Positions 60,342-64,000 of a stretch of 64,000 nt of DNA are shown here, piece by piece. The notes under the pieces are model-generated. The model had not been told where the DNA came from. It did no database searches and was given only the letters and a program-made list of their open reading frames with translations. Made by a program: the position numbers and the translations under genes. Source of the stretch: Lysobacterales bacterium 66-474 (lineage in GTDB: Bacteria > Pseudomonadota > Gammaproteobacteria > Xanthomonadales > Rhodanobacteraceae); the NCBI GenBank assembly GCA_001899805.1, contig MKWP01000014.1:620001-684000 (forward strand). Reading direction: 5' to 3'. Each line of letters begins with the position of its first letter. Positions within the stretch are counted from its first letter, which is position 1.

Positions 60342-61003
60342 TGGGCCTTGCTTCCGGTCGGCGCAGCCATGGGCTGCGTGAGGTTGTCCAGCTTCATCTG
60401 CACCGAATTGCGTTCCGGTGCGTCCTTGCCGAGCCTGGCCAGCGCCGCATCGTAGGACTTGCGCGCCGCATCCGGCTTGCCGAGTTGGAGCTGCGCGTCG
60501 CCACTAAGTTCCGCAGCCAGCGCGGCATAGTCGCCGGGCGGGATCGCGGCCAGCGTGGTCAATGCCTGTTGCGGTTGGTCCTGGGCCAGCTGCACCCGCG
60601 CCAGCCGCAGCGAGAACAGCGACTTCAAGGCAGGTTGCTTGCTGTGTGCAACCGCCCATTCGAGGGCTTGCGTGGCGGGTTTCAGGTCGTTCTTGCCGAC
60701 CTCGTATTCGGCGACCGCGGCGCTGCCGAAAGCCGCGTACGTCGTGTCGGCGTAGTTTTTCTGCAAGTCGCCCAGCGCGGCGGCCATGGCCTGCTTGTTG
60801 TCGGCCTGCACGGCGTTCTGCACGACCGCGAATTGCGAGGCCGCCTGCACTTCGTGGTTGGTCTTGTGTTCCTGCCATTTGCGCCAGCCGAAGATCAGCG
60901 CCAGCGCCAGCACCACGCCCACGGCGACGGCGATGCCGTTTTCCTTGATCCACTTGCGGACCTGCTCGCCCTGTTCGTATTCGTCGTAGTCTTCGAAAGC
61001 CAT
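60338..61003 (-). CDS. YfgM-like membrane-anchored TPR protein
   Basis: A 221-residue protein: acidic N-terminus (EDYDEYEQGEQVRKWIKENG), one membrane helix (IAVAVGVVLALALIFGW), then periplasmic TPR-like repeats. YfgM works with PpiD in periplasmic chaperone networks near the SecYEG translocon. Co-translated with bamB (ATGA overlap), as in many gammaproteobacteria. The gene upstream should be hisS, but it is not present here. Confidence 0.85.
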   Translation of the reverse strand: MAFEDYDEYEQGEQVRKWIKENGIAVAVGVVLALALIFGWRKWQEHKTNHEVQAASQFAVVQNAVQADNKQAMAAALGDLQKNYADTTYAAFGSAAVAEYEVGKNDLKPATQALEWAVAHSKQPALKSLFSLRLARVQLAQDQPQQALTTLAAIPPGDYAALAAELSGDAQLQLGKPDAARKSYDAALARLGKDAPERNSVQMKLDNLTQPMAAPTGSKAQ

Positions 61004-61195
61004 CGTTCATCCAGTGCACACGCAAACCCTGCGCCGCGCGCAGGAAACGGCCAAGGATACTGGAACTCGGCGGGATGTTGAAAATGTCCCGGTCGGCACG
61101 GGTTCAACGTGCCGCAACCGGCGGGTCAATCCCCGCGGGTTGGATCCGGAACGGGCCGTCGTGGCTCGCGCCGACGCGGCGCCTTTCGCACCCGG

Positions 61196-62155
61196 TCAGT
61201 CGTTCCCGCCGCTGCCGGATTTCGCCGCGAATACATCGAAGCGGGCGACGTTGGCACGCCGGAACTGGTCCAGCGGCAGCGGCTGGCCGTCGCGGGTGAC
61301 GGTGACGCCTCCGGCGTTGCCGAGCGTGACATGCAGGGTGTCGGCCGAGTGCCAGGTGCGGGAATCGCCGGCATGCAGCATGCCGGAATCGATCTTGTTG
61401 CCGTTGGCATCGATGATCTCGAACCAGCAGTCGCCACTGGCGGAAACCGAGAGGGCGTGTTGTCCCGACACGGCAGCGGGAACCGGCGCGGGCGCCAGGG
61501 GAGTACGGCTGTCGGCATCGCCGCCGTCGCTGAGGCCGATCGCGGCGAACGGCGTCATCGAGGCACGGAACGGCGTCTCGTCAGGCTGGGGCGCGGATGC
61601 TTTGGCGGACGGCGGCGTTTTCGCGTCGCCCTTCGGCACGGCCACCGGCGCCTGGTCCAGCGAAACGATGCGCGCGGAGGGTCGCTCCAGCCCGCCGCGC
61701 AAGCCCAGCAACACCAACGGCACCGCGATGGTCGCGGTCAGCACGATATAGGTGGCCGCGGTGCCGTAACGCTGCAACAGCCAGCGTGTAGGCGAAGTGC
61801 GTGCCACCGACACCAGCGCGGGCTGCTCGACCGGGGCCGCCGCGCGCAAGGCCGAATCACAGCTGCCGGGCGGCAGGCCCAGGAACCGCGCGTACCCTTG
61901 CAGGGCGCCGCGCAGGAACACGAAATGTTCCGGTTCGCCGAAATCGTCGGCTTCGAGGCGTTCCAGCACCTTGATCGGCAGATGCAACCGGCTGCCGCAG
62001 GCAGCAATGTCGAGACCCCTGGTTTCGCGTGCCGCACGCAGGCGCGCGCCCAGGGTCGTCGTGACTGGCGCGGTCGATTCCGCCTGTGCGGTTGCCGGCG
62101 GTTCTGCCTTGCCCGGCGTGGCGAACAAATCCGGGTTCTCTTCACGATCGATCAT
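61196..62155 (-). CDS. rodZ: Cell-shape protein RodZ
   Basis: A 319-residue protein: cytosolic helix-turn-helix (LGARLRAARETRGLDIAACG ... FLRGALQGYARFLGLPP), one membrane helix (TYIVLTATIAVPLVLLGL), a proline/alanine-rich linker, and a periplasmic DUF4115 domain (SGDCWFEIIDANGNKIDSGM). It links MreB to the cell envelope. Its start overlaps the stop of pilW (ATGA). Family members are 300-340 residues. Confidence 0.9.
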   Translation of the reverse strand: MIDREENPDLFATPGKAEPPATAQAESTAPVTTTLGARLRAARETRGLDIAACGSRLHLPIKVLERLEADDFGEPEHFVFLRGALQGYARFLGLPPGSCDSALRAAAPVEQPALVSVARTSPTRWLLQRYGTAATYIVLTATIAVPLVLLGLRGGLERPSARIVSLDQAPVAVPKGDAKTPPSAKASAPQPDETPFRASMTPFAAIGLSDGGDADSRTPLAPAPVPAAVSGQHALSVSASGDCWFEIIDANGNKIDSGMLHAGDSRTWHSADTLHVTLGNAGGVTVTRDGQPLPLDQFRRANVARFDVFAAKSGSGGND

Positions 62156-62961
62156 TGGCTTGATCCATTGAGCGACTGCGCCTGCGCGGAATTCGGGAAC
62201 TGATCCTGCAGGCGACTGGAGTAATTGGCGGCGGTTTCCTTGTCACCAAGCCGTGTAGCGATCTGGTAGCCGAGCAGCAGCGATTCCGGCGTGGCCCGGC
62301 CGGCGGCCTCGAAGCGCTGCAGGTAGCCGCGCGCCTGGAAGGCATCGCCCTTGCCGTAATCCAGCCGGGCCATCGTGAGCAGCGCGGGAGCGAAATCCGG
62401 GTCGGTTTCGAGCGCCTTGCGCAGGTAGGGTTCGGCGCCGGCGTAGTCGTTGCCCTTCAGCAGGCAGCTGCCGGCATTGGTGTTGGCCAGCGCCGGGGTC
62501 TTGTAGAACGGATCGGCCAGGGCCTTCTTGAAGTAGCGCATCGCGTCCTGCGGCTTGCCCTGCTCGCACAGGAACCTGCCGTAGTTGTTGTTGGTGTCGC
62601 CGTTGGAAGGGTCCAGCGAAATCGCGGTCCTGAACTCCCTGTCGGCATCCTGCATGCGATTGATGCGCCAATCCAGGATCGCGAGCATGGTGTGCGCGGG
62701 GATGTACTTGTCGTCGAAACCCAGCGCCTTGTGCAACGCGGTCTCGGCTTCCTTGAGGTGGTCCTGCTGCATGTAGGCCGCGGCGAGCTGGGTGTGGGTC
62801 TGCGCGGCCGCCTGCTTGTCCTGTTGCGCGGAATCGCTGGGCGCGTTCTTGAGGTTGTTCATCGGCGTCGGGTACTTGATGATGCCCGGATCGTGCTTGC
62901 AGGCCGCAAGCCCGAACGCCAGCAACAGCATCGCCAATACGTAGCCGGATTTACGCTGCAT
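62152..62961 (-). CDS. pilW: Type IV pilus biogenesis lipoprotein PilW/PilF
   Basis: 269 residues from ATG 62961, chosen because the lipoprotein signal follows ([17 protein letters not shown], Cys19). At least five TPR units follow ([41 protein letters not shown]). PilF/PilW lets the pilus secretin multimerise in the outer membrane. Its start lies 11 bp inside the end of rlmN. Confidence 0.9.
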   Translation of the reverse strand: MQRKSGYVLAMLLLAFGLAACKHDPGIIKYPTPMNNLKNAPSDSAQQDKQAAAQTHTQLAAAYMQQDHLKEAETALHKALGFDDKYIPAHTMLAILDWRINRMQDADREFRTAISLDPSNGDTNNNYGRFLCEQGKPQDAMRYFKKALADPFYKTPALANTNAGSCLLKGNDYAGAEPYLRKALETDPDFAPALLTMARLDYGKGDAFQARGYLQRFEAAGRATPESLLLGYQIATRLGDKETAANYSSRLQDQFPNSAQAQSLNGSSQ

Positions 62962-64000
62962 CAGCCTGGACCTCGCTGGCTCGCGCCGCTTCGACGCGAC
63001 GCTGGAAATCGGCATGGCGGCGGGTGCGGTCCGCCACCTTGCCCTTCAATTGCCCGCACGCGGCGTCGATGTCCCCGCCGCGGGTTCGCCGCACCATGGT
63101 CTGCACTCCCGCGTTCAACAGGACGGTCTGGAAATCGCGGATGACCGTTTCGTCCGATCGCTCGTACTGCGTGCCGGGGAACGGGTTGAACGGAATCAGG
63201 TTCACCTTCCCGGGCAGGCGGCGCATCAGCTTGACGAGCTGTTTCGCCAGCGCCGGTGTGTCGTTGACGCCTTTCATCAAGGTGTATTCGAAGGTGATGG
63301 TCGCGCGCGGCTTGCGTGCGGCGTAACGCGCGCAGGCGTCGAGCAGTTCGGCTATGCCCCAGCGCTTGTTGAGCGGCACCAGTTGCGTGCGCAGTTCGTC
63401 GTTGGGTGCATGCAGTGACACCGCCAGCGAAACATCCGCCACTTCGCCGAGCTTGTCGATCATCGGTACCACGCCGGCAGTCGAAAGCGTCACGCGCTTG
63501 GACGCGAGCCCGAAGCCGAGGTCGTCGCGCATCAGGCTCATGGCCTTGACGACGTTGTCAAAATTCAACAACGGCTCGCCCATGCCCATCATCACCACGT
63601 TGGTGATGCGGCGCTGCTGGTGGGTGACGTTGCCGAGCTGCTTCGCCGCGTGCCACACCTGCCCGATGATTTCGGACGCGGCGAGGTTGCGGTTGAAGCC
63701 CTGCGTGCCGGTGGAACAGAACGTGCAATTGAGACCGCAACCGATCTGCGAAGACACGCACAGGGTGCCGCGCGTCGGTTCGGGGATATACACCGTTTCG
63801 ACCGCATTGCCGGCATCCATGCCCAACAGCCATTTGCGGGTGCCGTCGCTGGAAGCCTTGTCCAGCAAGGCCCTGGGCGGCGCCACCAGCGCGACCTCGG
63901 GAAGCTTTTCGCGCAGCGATTTGCCGAGGTCCGTCATCGCTTCGAAATTGTTTTCGAGGCGGTGGTAGATCCACTTCATCACCTGGTCGGCGCGCCAAGG
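62951..64000 (-). CDS. rlmN: Dual-specificity 23S rRNA/tRNA methyltransferase RlmN (5' end beyond window)
   Basis: About 349 codons are visible, from codons for [15 protein letters not shown] up to the stop; the true start is outside. Radical-SAM enzyme making 2-methyladenosine at A2503 of 23S rRNA and A37 of some tRNAs. Motifs: [11 protein letters not shown] (CxxxCxxC iron-sulfur site), [14 protein letters not shown] and the C-terminal [15 protein letters not shown] with the second methyl-carrying cysteine. It starts the rlmN-pilW-rodZ cluster. Confidence 0.95.
   Translation of the reverse strand, partial: PWRADQVMKWIYHRLENNFEAMTDLGKSLREKLPEVALVAPPRALLDKASSDGTRKWLLGMDAGNAVETVYIPEPTRGTLCVSSQIGCGLNCTFCSTGTQGFNRNLAASEIIGQVWHAAKQLGNVTHQQRRITNVVMMGMGEPLLNFDNVVKAMSLMRDDLGFGLASKRVTLSTAGVVPMIDKLGEVADVSLAVSLHAPNDELRTQLVPLNKRWGIAELLDACARYAARKPRATITFEYTLMKGVNDTPALAKQLVKLMRRLPGKVNLIPFNPFPGTQYERSDETVIRDFQTVLLNAGVQTMVRRTRGGDIDAACGQLKGKVADRTRRHADFQRRVEAARASEVQADAA

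Overview
The window is GC-rich DNA from a gammaproteobacterium, most likely of the Xanthomonadales (Rhodanobacteraceae/Xanthomonadaceae). The main evidence is the minus-strand block at the right end: rlmN, pilW/pilF, rodZ, a YfgM-like TPR protein, bamB and der, followed by mobA, moeA, moeB, folD, guaB and guaA. This assignment rests on gene order and protein motifs; there is no rRNA in the window.

The left part (1 to about 40 kb) is accessory DNA rich in metal-resistance genes. It starts with a P1B-type metal ATPase (running off the left edge) behind a decayed HMA-domain gene. Divergent from these are a cysteine-rich Csp-type copper-storage protein and a three-gene flavoprotein operon related to hydrogen cyanide synthase/opine oxidase (HcnA/B/C-like), whose last subunit carries a C-terminal HMA metal-binding domain. 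Three near-identical MerR-type operators with 19-bp -35/-10 spacers lie in front of the ATPase operon, the Csp gene and a thioredoxin-like/merR pair. They suggest one MerR-controlled regulon. A Tn3-family transposase (tnpA) with an overlapping tnpC-like gene and an IS3 remnant record mobility.

From 9.9 to 19 kb there is a beta-propeller protein, a PepSY protein, and a chromate-resistance cluster: an MFS gene divergent from chrB, DUF1259, a CBM9/barrel protein, a chrC-type superoxide dismutase and chrA. From 18.9 to 34.1 kb there are two heavy-metal RND exporters. The first is a Czc-type system (minus strand) followed by an EamA transporter with a histidine-rich tail. The second is a Cus-type copper/silver system (plus strand) that keeps all three channel methionines. 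Each is preceded by a small secreted protein, and a CorC/HlyC-family membrane protein lies between them.

From 34.2 to 38.6 kb there is a complete type II CBASS anti-phage operon on the minus strand: patatin phospholipase (CapV), a DncV-like cyclic-dinucleotide synthase, a fused E1/E2 protein (Cap2) and a JAB peptidase (Cap3). Next to it is a KfrA-like coiled-coil DNA-binding protein typical of plasmids and integrative elements. The accessory region appears to end at about 40.05-40.2 kb.

The right part (40.2 to 64 kb) looks like chromosomal backbone: a BNR/sortilin-like secreted propeller, tadA, two DUF899 thioredoxin-like genes with a divergent TPR/helix-turn-helix regulator, an SRPBCC protein, a beta-propeller, a cis-prenyltransferase, guaA/guaB, folD, DUF1244, moeB/moeA/mobA, der, bamB, yfgM, rodZ, pilW and rlmN (cut by the right edge). 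Interspersed palindromic repeats mark several of its intergenic regions, including a 140-bp imperfect palindrome between convergent genes at 48.7 kb. No tRNA, rRNA, CRISPR array or integrase gene was recognised.
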